DNA from: Nitrospira sp.
GTDB lineage: Bacteria > Nitrospirota > Nitrospiria > Nitrospirales > Nitrospiraceae
Direction of reading: 5' to 3'
DNA length: 64,000 bases
Assembly: GCA_035968315.1 (NCBI GenBank)
Contig: JAVYIN010000005.1
Span: forward strand, 682,001-746,000
A program made the translations under genes and the position numbers. This document shows, in pieces, positions 8,876-21,570 of the stretch; position 1 is the first letter of the stretch, and each line of letters opens with the position of its first letter. Below the pieces are notes generated by a model, which was not told where the DNA came from, made no database searches, and was given only the letters and a program-made list of their open reading frames with translations.

Positions 8876-9483
8876 ACGATCAATGCTGACTGACACGACC
8901 GCAAGATGGCCTTGGCTTGCAGGAACGCCTTCGCTCGATGGCTGATCTGATTCTTCTGCTCGGCCGTGATGTCCGCGAGCGTGGCCCCCACCTCGGGCAC
9001 AAAAAACACCGGATCATATCCGAATCCGCGCGATCCGCTGGCTGAATCCGTGATGTATCCGTCCAGCACTCCGCGAGTCACCTGCACGGCTTCACCCGGC
9101 ACGGCAATCGCCGCCACCGTGACGAACCTGGCGGTCCGCTTGTCGCGCGGCACCCCGGCAAGTTCCTGAAGCAGTTTCCGGCAATTATCCTCATACGTGG
9201 CATCTTCGCCGGCATACCGCGCGGCATAGACGCCGGGCCTGCCGCCCAAGGCCTCGACTTCGAGGCCCGTATCATCAGCCACCGCCGGGAGGCCTGTGGA
9301 TTGGGAAATCACCGTGGCCTTCTTGATCGCATTGGCCTCGCAGGTCGCCCCGTCTTCTTCGACTTCCGGCGCATCCGGAAAATCCGCCAGCGTGCGAATA
9401 CGGATGTCCAGGTCGCCGAGCAAGGCCGCCAGCTCTTCTCCCTTATGCCGATTCCTGGTGGCGAGCACCAACTCTTTGATCAC
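8866..9483 (-). CDS. rdgB: Non-canonical purine NTP pyrophosphatase (dITP/XTP), RdgB/HAM1 family
   Basis: The 205-residue enzyme hydrolyses dITP, ITP and XTP to monophosphates and so keeps deaminated purines out of nucleic acids. Motifs seen are LATRNRHKGEEL at the N-terminus, DGATCEANAIKKA, LPAVADDTGLEVEALGGRPGVYAARYAG, GSRGFGYDPVFFVPE and QKNQISHRAKA. It starts at GTG 9483, with GAGG upstream, 10 bases after the rph stop, so the two form an operon. The stop codon TAG lies in the 5' part of the downstream tRNA-Pro gene, a 10-base overlap on the same strand. The last residues (SCQSALIVGA) are less conserved, as expected where the sequence is constrained by the tRNA. Confidence 0.95.
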   Translation of the reverse strand: MIKELVLATRNRHKGEELAALLGDLDIRIRTLADFPDAPEVEEDGATCEANAIKKATVISQSTGLPAVADDTGLEVEALGGRPGVYAARYAGEDATYEDNCRKLLQELAGVPRDKRTARFVTVAAIAVPGEAVQVTRGVLDGYITDSASGSRGFGYDPVFFVPEVGATLADITAEQKNQISHRAKAFLQAKAILRSCQSALIVGA

Positions 9484-9493
9484 GAGCGCCTCG

Positions 9494-10237
9494 TTAATCC
9501 AGCGAGCCGATCAATTCTTTTTGAATCGCGGTCAGACGCTGAATCGCCTGCCAGCCCAGATTCAGGAACTCGTCCATATCCTGCTTGGCAAAAGGGGTTC
9601 GCTCAGCGGTCCCCTGCACTTCCACATACCGGCCTCGGCCGGTCATGACCAGATTCATATCCACTTCGGCCATTGAGTCTTCGGTATAGGCAAGATCGAC
9701 CATCACTTCCCCCCCGACCTTTCCCACGCTAATCGCGGCAAGGTAATCGGTCAGTGGAATGCGCTTGATCAAATCCTTCTTTTTCAGAACCGCAAATGCG
9801 TCGGCCAGCGCGATGAAGGCGCCGGTAATGGAGGCCGTTCGGGTCCCGCCATCGGCTTGAATCACGTCACAATCGATCCAAATGCTGCGTTCCCCCATCT
9901 GCGTCATATCCGTGACGGAGCGCAATGCGCGCCCAACCAGCCGTTGAATCTCAAGGGTTCGTCCCCCCTGCTTGCCTTTTACCGCTTCCCGCGACGTCCG
10001 TTCGTGGGTGGCGCGAGGAAGCATCGAATACTCCGCCGTCACCCATCCGCTCCCCTTCCCTTTCATGAACGGCGGCACTTTTTCCTCGATCGACGCGGTG
10101 CAAATAACCTTGGTATCGCCCATTTCGATCAGCACCGATCCCTCGGCATGTTTCGTAAAGTTCCGAGTGACCTTGACCGGTCGATGCTGGTCTTTCCGAC
10201 GTCCGTCAAAACGTACTAATCCAGACACTGCGCTCAT
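9494..10237 (-). CDS. rph: Ribonuclease PH
   Basis: The 247-residue protein matches RNase PH over its full length: [13 protein letters not shown] at the start, [46 protein letters not shown] (RNA-binding arginines), [38 protein letters not shown] and [17 protein letters not shown]. It is a phosphorolytic 3'-5' exonuclease that trims tRNA precursors. GGGAG precedes ATG 10237 by about 6 bases. It heads a minus-strand operon with rdgB, and two tRNA genes follow in the same direction. Both tRNAs encode CCA, so RNase PH would trim their 3' trailers, which gives the arrangement functional sense. Confidence 0.97.
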   Translation of the reverse strand: MSAVSGLVRFDGRRKDQHRPVKVTRNFTKHAEGSVLIEMGDTKVICTASIEEKVPPFMKGKGSGWVTAEYSMLPRATHERTSREAVKGKQGGRTLEIQRLVGRALRSVTDMTQMGERSIWIDCDVIQADGGTRTASITGAFIALADAFAVLKKKDLIKRIPLTDYLAAISVGKVGGEVMVDLAYTEDSMAEVDMNLVMTGRGRYVEVQGTAERTPFAKQDMDEFLNLGWQAIQRLTAIQKELIGSLD

Positions 10238-10270
10238 CTCAAGCTCCCATCAGCAGAAAGTAAGGTTGGG

Positions 10271-10299
10271 ATTATAGTGGAGCGTCTGGGAAAGCGCAA
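10271..10299 (-). promoter_or_regulatory. Sigma-70 type promoter of rph-rdgB
   Basis: On the minus strand TTGCGC (10299-10294) and a perfect TATAAT (10276-10271) are spaced by 17 bases. The predicted start of transcription is about 25-30 bases before the rph ATG. Confidence 0.65.
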
Positions 10300-10704
10300 A
10301 CCAACTGCACATCGGTTGCGCATGCGGACTCCGCTCCGTTCCTATCCATTTGTGCGGCGATTCGACATCCTGGCTGCCGTTCTCTGTACAAAAATGCGAC
10401 TCCCCAAACTGTTTTGTTCGCCCCTGACTGAGACCCCAGACCTCTCCACTCATAAATTCGGCCAGCCGAAACAATCAGCCTCTCGGAGACAGCACAACAC
10501 CGCATCAAAGCAATGGATTTGCATCGTGGCCCGTGCTGGAGTCAGACGGTTTCACGGGGTGCGATCCGCTCTCATACGCAGCCAAACGGCACAAAAGATG
10601 CACTAATATTTTTACATCCCGAGGCTCAAGAGTCGAGGCAAAAAACCGATAAGAGATCTACGATTACAAACCATTTCCACCCGAACACCATTCCCTCATT
10701 CACC
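10300..10704. other. Intergenic region upstream of the HD-GYP regulator
   Basis: About 400 bases with no gene I can support. Open frames on either strand lack ribosome sites and family features. Base composition is lower in GC toward the right end (10600-10700), as expected for a promoter region, and a TAATAT at about 10605 could be a -10 box without a clear partner. Confidence 0.4.
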
Positions 10705-11850
10705 ATGACCACATTACTTGCCCAAGACGCACCACAGGCCCTTCTTGAAAATCGGAAGATTCTGGTGGTCGATGACGAAGAACCCATCCGCCGGCTCATC
10801 GGCTATCTGCTCCAGACTCATGGCTATACCGTCACCCTGGCGGCCGATGCCCGTGAAGCCCGGCAGCTGCTGGACAAAGAGCCCTATGCCCTCATGCTGT
10901 GCGACGTGAACATGCCGGGTGAATCCGGCATGGATCTGGTTCGCACCATCTTGGAAGAACATCCCCATACCGCGACGATCATGGTCACAGGACTGGACAG
11001 TTCCGTCCTCGCCAATGCGGCGCTCGATATGGGCGCCTTCGGATACATCGTCAAGCCGTTTGAAACGAATGAAGTCCTCATCGATGTGGCCAACGCCCTG
11101 CGCCGCCGCAAACTGGAAATCGAAAATCGCTTCCACCGGGAACATCTTGAGGATCTCGTCCGCACCAGAACCATGGCCCTCCAGCAAGCCCTCGAATGGC
11201 TGGAACGCAGCGAGAAAGAACTGCGCCTGTCTCGTGAGGAAACCATTCAGCGATTGGCCATCGCGGCGGAATTCCGGGACCATTCGACCGCGCAACACAT
11301 TCACCGCATGAGCCACTATTGCGAGTTGCTCGCCAAAAAGCACGGCCTGTCCGCCGAGCAGTGCGATCTCATCCGCACAGCAAGCCCCATGCACGATATC
11401 GGGAAAATCGGCACCCCCGACCAGGTGCTGCTCAAGCCGGGGAAATTTACCGCCGAAGAGTTCGACGTGATTTCGCAGCATGCGGAGATCGGCTACAAGA
11501 TCCTCTCCGGATCCGATTCCGATCTGCTCAAAGTGGCCGCGACCATCGCCTGGACGCATCATGAGCGGTACGACGGAACCGGCTATCCGCGCAAACTGAA
11601 GGGAGAAGAGATCCCCATCGAAGGCCGCATCGCCGCCATCGCCGACAATTTTGATGCCCTGACCACCGCCCGGGTGTATAAACCCGCCTTTGACTTCGCC
11701 CATGCCCGCTCGCTGATGTTAAAAGAGCGCGGCACCCAATTCGATCCCGAACTCCTGGATCTCTTCCTCTCATGCGAAGAAGATCTGAGGCGCATCCACG
11801 ATCACTACGCCGACAACCCCGCCAGCCAGGAGCTCCCGGACGTCGCGTAA
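10705..11850 (+). CDS. Response regulator with HD-GYP output domain
   Basis: The 381-residue protein has a receiver domain at about residues 16-130 (ILVVDDEEPIRR, phosphoacceptor Asp67 in LMLCDVNMPG, Lys117 in IVKPF), a coiled-coil linker at about 135-185 and an HD-GYP domain at about 185-365. The HD pair is in SPMHDIGKIG (His230-Asp231), the second site in AWTHHERYDGTGYP with GYP at 293-295. All metal ligands expected for c-di-GMP phosphodiesterase activity appear intact. No histidine kinase lies next to it, so it is an orphan regulator here. I choose ATG 10705 because longer in-frame starts add a low-quality extension. It probably lowers c-di-GMP, which links it to the riboswitch upstream in the window. 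Confidence 0.93.
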   Translation: MTTLLAQDAPQALLENRKILVVDDEEPIRRLIGYLLQTHGYTVTLAADAREARQLLDKEPYALMLCDVNMPGESGMDLVRTILEEHPHTATIMVTGLDSSVLANAALDMGAFGYIVKPFETNEVLIDVANALRRRKLEIENRFHREHLEDLVRTRTMALQQALEWLERSEKELRLSREETIQRLAIAAEFRDHSTAQHIHRMSHYCELLAKKHGLSAEQCDLIRTASPMHDIGKIGTPDQVLLKPGKFTAEEFDVISQHAEIGYKILSGSDSDLLKVAATIAWTHHERYDGTGYPRKLKGEEIPIEGRIAAIADNFDALTTARVYKPAFDFAHARSLMLKERGTQFDPELLDLFLSCEEDLRRIHDHYADNPASQELPDVA

Positions 11851-11977
11851 TCAGAATCTCCGCAATTCGTTGACCGTCTTTCCCCTCACCGATATACTTT
11901 TTTCAACTGCCGGCAGACCCGTGCCCGCGCCTGCTGCAGACTACCCCGCGTGTCCAGTTGATGAAAGGGTTCCCCTC

Positions 11978-12484
11978 ATGGCCAAGAAAACCGCCTCGAT
12001 TCGCGTTCGGTCCACCGCCAGAAACTGGATTGCCTATCTCTGTGAAGCCCTGGTCACCTCCGGCGTGATGCCGACATGGGAAGCGGCGACCTATCTCACG
12101 GAAAACCTGTTCGGCGAGAAACCCAATCCGCGCCTTTTAACCCCTTCGATCCCCTATGAAGCCACAGCGCAATTACTCCAGCGGCTCTACCAACCGATCG
12201 CCGAGGCAGCTACTCGGGACGCCAATCTCCCTGCGGCGGCCAAGCTCCATGTCTTTACTGACATCAGCCTGACCGGCAATACCGCCGTGCTCGTCGTCTA
12301 TTTTCCAGGCCCGCATCAGACGCAGCATCTGCTCTTGCTCGATGCCGTGAAGGCCTGGGACTTGGTGTTTGCCGACGCCGAATCGTTCAATCGCTGGGCG
12401 GACGAGCGCTATCGGTCCATCCTCCAGGCCTTGCAGCGGGCCGTCGCGGAGGTCACCGACGACGTGCTGAGCACGGCGGTCTAA
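11978..12484 (+). CDS. Conserved hypothetical protein
   Basis: I do not recognise this 168-residue protein. It opens with MAKKTASIRVRSTARNWIAYLCEALV, is predicted soluble, and has a central beta segment (KLHVFTDISLTGNTAVLVVYFPG) followed by LLLLDAVKAWDLVFADAESFNRWADERYRSIL, which suggests an alpha/beta fold. There is no signal peptide. The start is set by GAAAGGG, 8 bases before ATG 11978. It follows the HD-GYP regulator by 127 bases on the same strand and converges on metH, 48 bases away. Confidence 0.6.
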   Translation: MAKKTASIRVRSTARNWIAYLCEALVTSGVMPTWEAATYLTENLFGEKPNPRLLTPSIPYEATAQLLQRLYQPIAEAATRDANLPAAAKLHVFTDISLTGNTAVLVVYFPGPHQTQHLLLLDAVKAWDLVFADAESFNRWADERYRSILQALQRAVAEVTDDVLSTAV

Positions 12485-12532
12485 ACGGCTCTCTTCCCGT
12501 AACACGGCACACAGTCCCGCTAGGATTACGGC

Positions 12533-16255
<3,723 letters not shown>

Positions 16256-16377
16256 GAATGGCTTAAGCCGAGCGCTGATGATACTGGAAGCCCCGGTCAC
16301 CAGCAAGACAACATTGCGATTTCTTGACAGACCTTCTCAGGCGCCGATACGATGACGGTGCCACAAGGAGGATCGCA

Positions 16378-17148
16378 TTGCGTACCCGACACCGCTGGTA
16401 CAGCCTGGCACTGCTGCTCTCTGCCCTCGTCCTTCCCCCCACGCTCTCAGCGGCCCCCTATTTCGAAGACGGCTTTCTCGGCTTGACGCAGAAAGAACTG
16501 CACGAACGATTGGGCATGCCGCAAGCCGTGCGGGACCGGAAATCCGCCCTGCGGGTCTTCACCTACTACCCCATCACCGACTGGCAGAAGTATTTCAGCA
16601 AATTGGTGTCGCCGGAAAACGGCGAGGACGTGTATACCTTCAAACGGAACAATATCGACGTACGCTATTCCTTCAGCTACACCATCGATCCCAATGACGC
16701 CAGCGACAATCGCCCGCTCTTTGTGCGCCTGGTGGACATCGAATTTTCTCCGCCCGTGCCGATTGCGCAAGTGCCTTCGCTGGTGCCGGAATTCAAACCT
16801 TCTCCCGAAGCAGGCTCCCCGGCCTTCCGCTCGAATATCTGGGTCCTGCTGTTCGAGGGGGCGCCCTCTCCCGCGGCCCGCTTTCTCATCAGAGAGAAAG
16901 GCAAGGAGCAGCTCGATTGGACTCTGACCTACCAACTCTTTTCCCTGCAAGGCCTCCCCGACCGGCTGACCACCAGCGCCACCGTCGATCGCATGGAAAT
17001 CGGCACCCAAAGCCTGCAGCTCGTCACACAGCGGCAGCGCCATACCCACGAACCGATCATCAATCCCTATTCGCCTGAGTTTGCCGCGCAGGCAGCCCCA
17101 TCGCCAGTTCAACGCAAACCAATCCCCATGCCCAAATACGCAGAATGA
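16378..17148 (+). CDS. Secreted hypothetical protein with BamE/SmpA-like start
   Basis: The 256-residue product begins at TTG 16378, placed by a perfect AAGGAGG 6-7 bases upstream. It has a signal peptide (RTRHRWYSLALLLSALVLPPTLSAA). Mature residues GFLGLTQKELHERLGMPQAVRDRKSALRVFTYYP resemble the helix-turn of SmpA/OmlA (BamE) proteins, in which a short helix precedes a conserved GxP. The rest is beta-rich and unassigned, with a Pro-rich tail (SPVQRKPIPMPKYAE). It is probably periplasmic. It diverges from metH with about 120 bases between them. No function is known. Confidence 0.6.
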   Translation: MRTRHRWYSLALLLSALVLPPTLSAAPYFEDGFLGLTQKELHERLGMPQAVRDRKSALRVFTYYPITDWQKYFSKLVSPENGEDVYTFKRNNIDVRYSFSYTIDPNDASDNRPLFVRLVDIEFSPPVPIAQVPSLVPEFKPSPEAGSPAFRSNIWVLLFEGAPSPAARFLIREKGKEQLDWTLTYQLFSLQGLPDRLTTSATVDRMEIGTQSLQLVTQRQRHTHEPIINPYSPEFAAQAAPSPVQRKPIPMPKYAE

Positions 17149-17205
17149 GCAGCGCAGCCTGCGGTAGATGCTTGGGGATATGTTGATGGGGTATTCCCTG
17201 GCCGG

Positions 17206-17784
17206 CTACTGGCCGGCTGGTTTGAGGCGATCCTGCTGGACTTGCCCGGCCGCAAGGGCTTTCTGTTTTAGGATGTCCGCCGGACCATCTTCGCTCACAT
17301 ACATCAGCAGCGGCGTCCCGATCCCGATGACCATGAGCAGGCCCAGCCCCAGCAGGCGCAGCATAGGACTCTTCGTCAGATACATGATGATCAGCAACAC
17401 AACCGCTGCCCCGCCCGCATACGTCAGGATCTGAGACTGACTGGGACTGATACCTGAAAATTGAATGGATCCGATAGTCGGTGCGGATCGCGGCTTCATC
17501 GACGGCACCGTAATACCGAACCCCTGCACGGTCTCACGCACGGTCTGCTTCGCCACCTCGAATTTGGAGGGGGGGATCACCTGGGGATCGGCTTGTTCAT
17601 GCGTCTGAACCTTCGCCCGGTACTTCTCGGGAATCGTGTCGGGCGAATCGGTCGCGTGCAGATTCCCCTGCTCGTCGAGATAGGAGTAGACCGTCCCGGC
17701 ATAGGATAGAGTTGCCCCAAGACTGAGCAGCAAAAGACTAACCAGCACGCCTGTTATGAAATCTTTACGCACTTGAGGTTTCAT
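17206..17784 (-). CDS. DUF4124 domain-containing membrane protein
   Basis: The 192-residue protein has an N-terminal signal or anchor (GVLVSLLLLSLGATLSYAG) and then the DUF4124 motif GTVYSYLDEQGNLHATDSPDTIPEKYRAKV. Two more hydrophobic segments follow near residues 127-145 (ILTYAGGAAVVLLIIMYL) and 150-172. The DUF4124 part would face the periplasm. The family is common in Gram-negative bacteria and has no defined role. The start ATG 17784 has GAGGTGG just upstream. It is flanked by other envelope genes of unknown function. Confidence 0.75.
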   Translation of the reverse strand: MKPQVRKDFITGVLVSLLLLSLGATLSYAGTVYSYLDEQGNLHATDSPDTIPEKYRAKVQTHEQADPQVIPPSKFEVAKQTVRETVQGFGITVPSMKPRSAPTIGSIQFSGISPSQSQILTYAGGAAVVLLIIMYLTKSPMLRLLGLGLLMVIGIGTPLLMYVSEDGPADILKQKALAAGQVQQDRLKPAGQ

Positions 17785-17937
17785 CTCCCACCTCACTTGG
17801 CTGATTGAGCACCAGACCCCCGACAAGCCCAGCCGGCCTATCTCGCTGAAATTTCATGAGAACCCGCCAGGCTTGGCTTGACTCACCACACACCCCTTGT
17901 TAGCATGCACCGGCTTAAACCGGAAGAAATAACGACT

Positions 17938-18381
17938 ATGGAACAGCCCCCCTCGACTATGGATCCCCTTGCCCTGGAACAGGAAGAACAGGCCTTTATC
18001 CGCCGGCCGCTTGTGCGCAAAGTCATCTATGCCTGCCTGGCCATCGCCTTCCTCTTGATGGTCGTCTGGCCGATGATCGTCCATTTCCAGGACCCTGATT
18101 TTTCAAAGCACATTGAGCAGCGCCGAGTGATGGCCGGCATGACGAAAGACCAGGTCCTCAAGTCCTGGGGCGGGCCGCAGACCATCAACACCTCCTTTAC
18201 CGCCGACGGCCTCCGCCGGGAAGAATGGATTTTCGAAGATTGGATCAGCACCTCCGAGGTGAAGCACCGCTATCTCTACTTTGAGGAAGGCGTGCTCATC
18301 GGCGGGTGGTTCGAAGGCTCGGAGGAACGGAGTCCCATGAATGCACCAGTAGACTCTCCTCATCCCAAGATGGGTCGATAA
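17938..18381 (+). CDS. Membrane-anchored BamE/SmpA-like protein
   Basis: The 147-residue protein has a cytoplasmic N-terminus, one membrane helix (KVIYACLAIAFLLMVVWPMIVHF, about residues 27-49) and a C-terminal domain with VMAGMTKDQVLKSWGGPQTINTSF...REEWIFEDW...HRYLYFEEGVLIG, the pattern of the SmpA/OmlA fold. Lipidation is not seen, unlike in true BamE, so it is an inner-membrane anchored relative. GGAAG lies about 10 bases before ATG 17938. pepM starts 28 bases downstream and may be co-transcribed. Confidence 0.65.
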   Translation: MEQPPSTMDPLALEQEEQAFIRRPLVRKVIYACLAIAFLLMVVWPMIVHFQDPDFSKHIEQRRVMAGMTKDQVLKSWGGPQTINTSFTADGLRREEWIFEDWISTSEVKHRYLYFEEGVLIGGWFEGSEERSPMNAPVDSPHPKMGR

Positions 18382-18408
18382 ACGAGCACTCACGGCAGGG
18401 ACCCCATT

Positions 18409-20043
18409 ATGAGTTCGACCCCCAATACCCGCACGACATCGCAATTCCGGAACCTGCTCCTGTCGGAACAGCTGGAGTTCATCTGCGAAGCCCACAACGG
18501 CCTAAGCGCCAAGATCGTCCAGGAAGCCGGATTCAAAGGCATTTGGGCCAGCGGCCTCTCGATCTCAGCCCAATTCGGCGTCCGCGACAATAACGAAGCC
18601 AGTTGGACCCAGGTGCTCGAAGATCTGGAATTCATGTCCGACGCCACCACGATTCCCATTCTCCTCGACGGCGATACCGGCTACGGCAACTTCAACAACA
18701 TGCAGCGGCTCGTCCGCAAACTGGAGCAGCGCAAGATCGCCGCCGTCTGCATCGAAGACAAGCTCTTCCCCAAGACCAATAGCTTCATCAAGGGCGGCGC
18801 CCAGCCCATGGCGGACATGCACGAGTTCTGCGGCAAGATCAAAGCTGGCAAAGACGCGCAGACCGACCCCGACTTTTCCATCATCGCCCGTGTCGAAGCC
18901 TTCATCTGCGGCTGGGGCCTGGCGGAAGCCCTGCGGCGCGCCGAGGCCTATCATCAGGCAGGCGCCGACGGCATCCTGATTCACAGCGCCTTGTCGGTGC
19001 CGGACGAAATCCTGGCATTCAAACAGGAATGGGGCAATCGCTGCCCGGTCGTTATCGTGCCGACGAAGTACTACGCCACGCCGACGGACGTGTTTCGCCA
19101 GCATGGGTTTTCCGTCGTCATTTGGGCCAATCACATGCTCCGGTCTTCCGTGACCGCCATGCAGAAGACAGCGAAGACCCTCAAGGAGCAGGAGCACCTG
19201 CTCTCGATCGAAGACAAAGTCGCGCCGGTATCAGAAATCTTTCGGCTGCAAAACGCCGCCGAACTGCAAGAGGCCGAAGACCGCTATCTGCCCAAAGGGG
19301 CCGAAGACACCAGCGCGATTGTGCTGGCCGCCTCTCGGGGAAAAGAACTGGGCGAACTCACCGAACAACAGCCCAAAACGATGGTCAAGATCCAGGGCGC
19401 GCCCATCCTCTCCCACATCGTGGACGCCTACAACGCCGTGGGCATCAAGGATATCGTCGTCGTGCGCGGGTACAAGAAAGACGCGGTCACTCTGCCCAAC
19501 CTGACCTACGTTGATAACGACGACTATGCCGACACCGGCGAGCTGGATTCGCTCCTCAAGGCCCTGAAGTCCAGAAAGGGACCGGCGCAGAGCACCATCA
19601 TTTCCTACGGGGATGTCCTGTTCAATAAGTACATCCCTCAGTCGCTCTGTCAGGAGAACGATGACTGCGTGATCTTCGTCGATAGCAACTGGCAGGAACA
19701 GAGCAGCTACGCCCGCCTGGGCGGATTCGCCGAATGTTCCATTCCCAATTCCAGAAAAGCCTTCAACGCCAAGATCTATCTCAAGCAATTGGGAGCTGCG
19801 CTCCCCAAAGACTCCATCCACGGTGTCTGGATGGGCTTCCTCAAAGTTTCCCCCAGCGCCACCACCCTCATCACCGGCATCATTGCCGAACTCCTGGCAA
19901 AGCCCGATAACCGCAAAGCCGCCATCCCCCAGCTACTCCAAGAACTGCTGAAATGGAACTATCCCATCCGCGTCCTCTATACAGCCGGCCATTGGCTCGA
20001 CATCAATAGCCTGGAGGATGTGGTGCAGGCGGGGAACTTTTGA
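18409..20043 (+). CDS. pepM: Phosphoenolpyruvate mutase fused to a nucleotidyltransferase domain
   Basis: The 544-residue protein has an isocitrate-lyase-fold domain (residues about 10-295) with the PEP mutase signature [10 protein letters not shown] (116-125, pattern EDKx5NS) and metal-binding [10 protein letters not shown] (D87, D89). This signature separates true mutases, which make phosphonopyruvate, from hydrolases. Residues about 305-540 form a sugar-nucleotidyltransferase-like domain: [15 protein letters not shown]...[13 protein letters not shown], then [10 protein letters not shown] and [11 protein letters not shown]. This order is the reverse of Fom1, in which the cytidylyltransferase comes first. 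The expected partner, phosphonopyruvate decarboxylase, is not nearby. It may feed a phosphonate cell-surface decoration (inference). Confidence 0.88.
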   Translation: MSSTPNTRTTSQFRNLLLSEQLEFICEAHNGLSAKIVQEAGFKGIWASGLSISAQFGVRDNNEASWTQVLEDLEFMSDATTIPILLDGDTGYGNFNNMQRLVRKLEQRKIAAVCIEDKLFPKTNSFIKGGAQPMADMHEFCGKIKAGKDAQTDPDFSIIARVEAFICGWGLAEALRRAEAYHQAGADGILIHSALSVPDEILAFKQEWGNRCPVVIVPTKYYATPTDVFRQHGFSVVIWANHMLRSSVTAMQKTAKTLKEQEHLLSIEDKVAPVSEIFRLQNAAELQEAEDRYLPKGAEDTSAIVLAASRGKELGELTEQQPKTMVKIQGAPILSHIVDAYNAVGIKDIVVVRGYKKDAVTLPNLTYVDNDDYADTGELDSLLKALKSRKGPAQSTIISYGDVLFNKYIPQSLCQENDDCVIFVDSNWQEQSSYARLGGFAECSIPNSRKAFNAKIYLKQLGAALPKDSIHGVWMGFLKVSPSATTLITGIIAELLAKPDNRKAAIPQLLQELLKWNYPIRVLYTAGHWLDINSLEDVVQAGNF

Positions 20044-20125
20044 AGGTTGATTACTTCTTCCCTCTGCCATGACTTATTCTACTTCACCAGATGCACACTC
20101 TCTCTGACGCCTTGAAGGATACACC

Positions 20126-20407
20126 ATGAACCGAATACGACCAGAGCTGATCAAAGATAATCCGGCGGCCCCGCAACCCTATGTGAGCCCGAGGAGAAGC
20201 CGCACAAGCCCTCGTACTGTGTCGTCGGCACGGACCACAGCACAGGTCGGCATGAAAGAGGCGCTAAAGTTGTTGATGAGATCGGCGGAACGTTTCGTCG
20301 ACAGCCTGCCGGCATCGATAAATAAGAACAAGGAACTGCCCGCGCTTCTGATTGCGATGACCCAGGCGGAACGGCTGCTATCGGCCAAACGGACGCCAGC
20401 GAAATAG
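20126..20407 (+). CDS. Small hypothetical protein
   Basis: A 93-residue basic protein with a disordered N-terminal half rich in Pro, Arg and Ser (PYVSPRRSRTSPRTVSSARTTAQ) and a helical C-terminal half (MKEALKLLMRSAERFVDSLP...LPALLIAMTQAERLL). I recognise no family. AAGGA lies 8 bases before the ATG, which supports translation. It follows pepM by 82 bases on the same strand. Confidence 0.5.
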   Translation: MNRIRPELIKDNPAAPQPYVSPRRSRTSPRTVSSARTTAQVGMKEALKLLMRSAERFVDSLPASINKNKELPALLIAMTQAERLLSAKRTPAK

Positions 20408-20868
20408 GATGAATCTCGCAAGTGTCACTTCGACATCAGACAGGGCAGTCATAATGTGCCTGCCAATCACGAATAGCCGAGACGCTCCTATATCACTCCG
20501 ACAACCGCACCCTGCTCCCTCTTCTATCACAAATCGCAACGACAACAGACATTCCATCCTGACTGAACCCTTTCATCGCCCCCCTTTCTCAATCATTCTA
20601 TGAGAGCATGATCGCTTGCTCTGTTATCATAAAAGATACAGCACTGAATCTCTTCCGGTACGTATTTGATCATTTCCCGTTAAGTTTTTCTGGTTTATCT
20701 CAGCATTTGCTGGCAATTCATCACCCACAAGTACGGCACAGAACTCGCTCTACATATACAGCAGAAAACAACGAGATACGACACCGGGTTTTCGCACAGC
20801 ACCACACCCCTTCATGGAACCACGACGACTAACGCCGATGTGTCCATGAAAAAGCCAAGGAGGTTTTT
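20408..20868. other. AT-richer intergenic region without a gene
   Basis: Some 460 bases precede the DUF3365 gene. They are visibly richer in A and T than the neighbours, especially 20600-20760. I see no coding pattern. TATCAT at 20625-20630 might be a -10 element, but no -35 box stands at normal spacing. The stretch may hold an activator-dependent promoter or long leader. Confidence 0.35.
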
Positions 20869-21462
20869 ATGACATCCTCCAGCAAGTTGTTCAGGGGAGT
20901 TCTCATGTCGGTATTCGGATTAGGCATCGTCGGCTTCGTTGGGCCGAGCCATGCCGCGACGGAAGGAACAGCTGTGAGCCTGCCCATTGAAATGGTGGCG
21001 GACTATGTACATGCCGTCATCGAGGCAGACCGTGAAGTCTACACCAAGCACGTCGTTGAACGGATGCAGGCCAAAGGAGTGGTCGTGGCCTCGGAGAACT
21101 GGGAACAAAAGAATACACTCCCCCTACCGGCTCAATTCCTGATCGAGTCGGGCCGCGTGATGGCCAGAAAAAATATCGGTATCCAGTATCGACTCATTAG
21201 CCTCTGGCCGATCAATAAACGGAATGTGGCCTCCAGCGAGTTCGAGAAAACTGGCTTGGGCACCGTCCTCACGCATCCGACCAAACCCTATACCGGGTTT
21301 GTGACGGTAGGGGGCGCCCGGCACTTCCAGGCCGTCTATCCGGATCTCGCTGTAACCCAGGCTTGTATCGGCTGCCATAATGCCCATCAGGAGAGCCCCA
21401 AGCGGGACTTCAAGATCAATGATGTCATGGGAGCGATCGTGATCAGTATTCCCGTGAAATAG
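20869..21462 (+). CDS. DUF3365 (Tll0287-like) haem-binding periplasmic protein
   Basis: The 197-residue protein has a signal peptide (SSKLFRGVLMSVFGLGIVGFVGPSHA) and the Tll0287-like domain with VADYVHAVIEADREVYTKHVVERM near the N-terminus and a single c-type haem motif ACIGCHNAH near residue 170. The spacing after the haem site (KRDFKINDVMGAIVISIPV) is standard for the family. These proteins are PAS-like periplasmic haem sensors or redox proteins. GGAGG stands 5 bases before the ATG, one of the strongest ribosome sites in the window. It is a single gene, ending at a strong hairpin. Confidence 0.85.
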   Translation: MTSSSKLFRGVLMSVFGLGIVGFVGPSHAATEGTAVSLPIEMVADYVHAVIEADREVYTKHVVERMQAKGVVVASENWEQKNTLPLPAQFLIESGRVMARKNIGIQYRLISLWPINKRNVASSEFEKTGLGTVLTHPTKPYTGFVTVGGARHFQAVYPDLAVTQACIGCHNAHQESPKRDFKINDVMGAIVISIPVK

Positions 21463-21494
21463 TCAGGAGTGTGTAGCACCCTCTCCCTCAATGA

Positions 21495-21540
21495 CCGAAC
21501 AGCCTTGCGGTTCGCCCCTAACGACCGCAAGGTTGTTCGG
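21495..21540. terminator. Strong inverted repeat between convergent genes
   Basis: CCGAACA-CCTTGCGGT (from 21495) pairs with ACCGCAAGG-TGTTCGG (to 21540) with one mismatch in the stem and a loop of about 10 bases. It lies 33 bases after the DUF3365 stop and 30 bases from the rsuA-family stop, so it could end both transcripts. There is no clear T tract on either side, so this may be a stem that blocks exonucleases. Confidence 0.55.
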
Positions 21541-21570
21541 TGTCCGCCATCCAGTGAGCACGCCAAGCAC

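Noticed and set aside
16256-16377. Cobalamin or SAM riboswitch ahead of metH
   Set aside because: The gap to the divergent gene is only about 120 bases, too short for a B12 riboswitch, and I find neither a B12 box nor SAM aptamer core.
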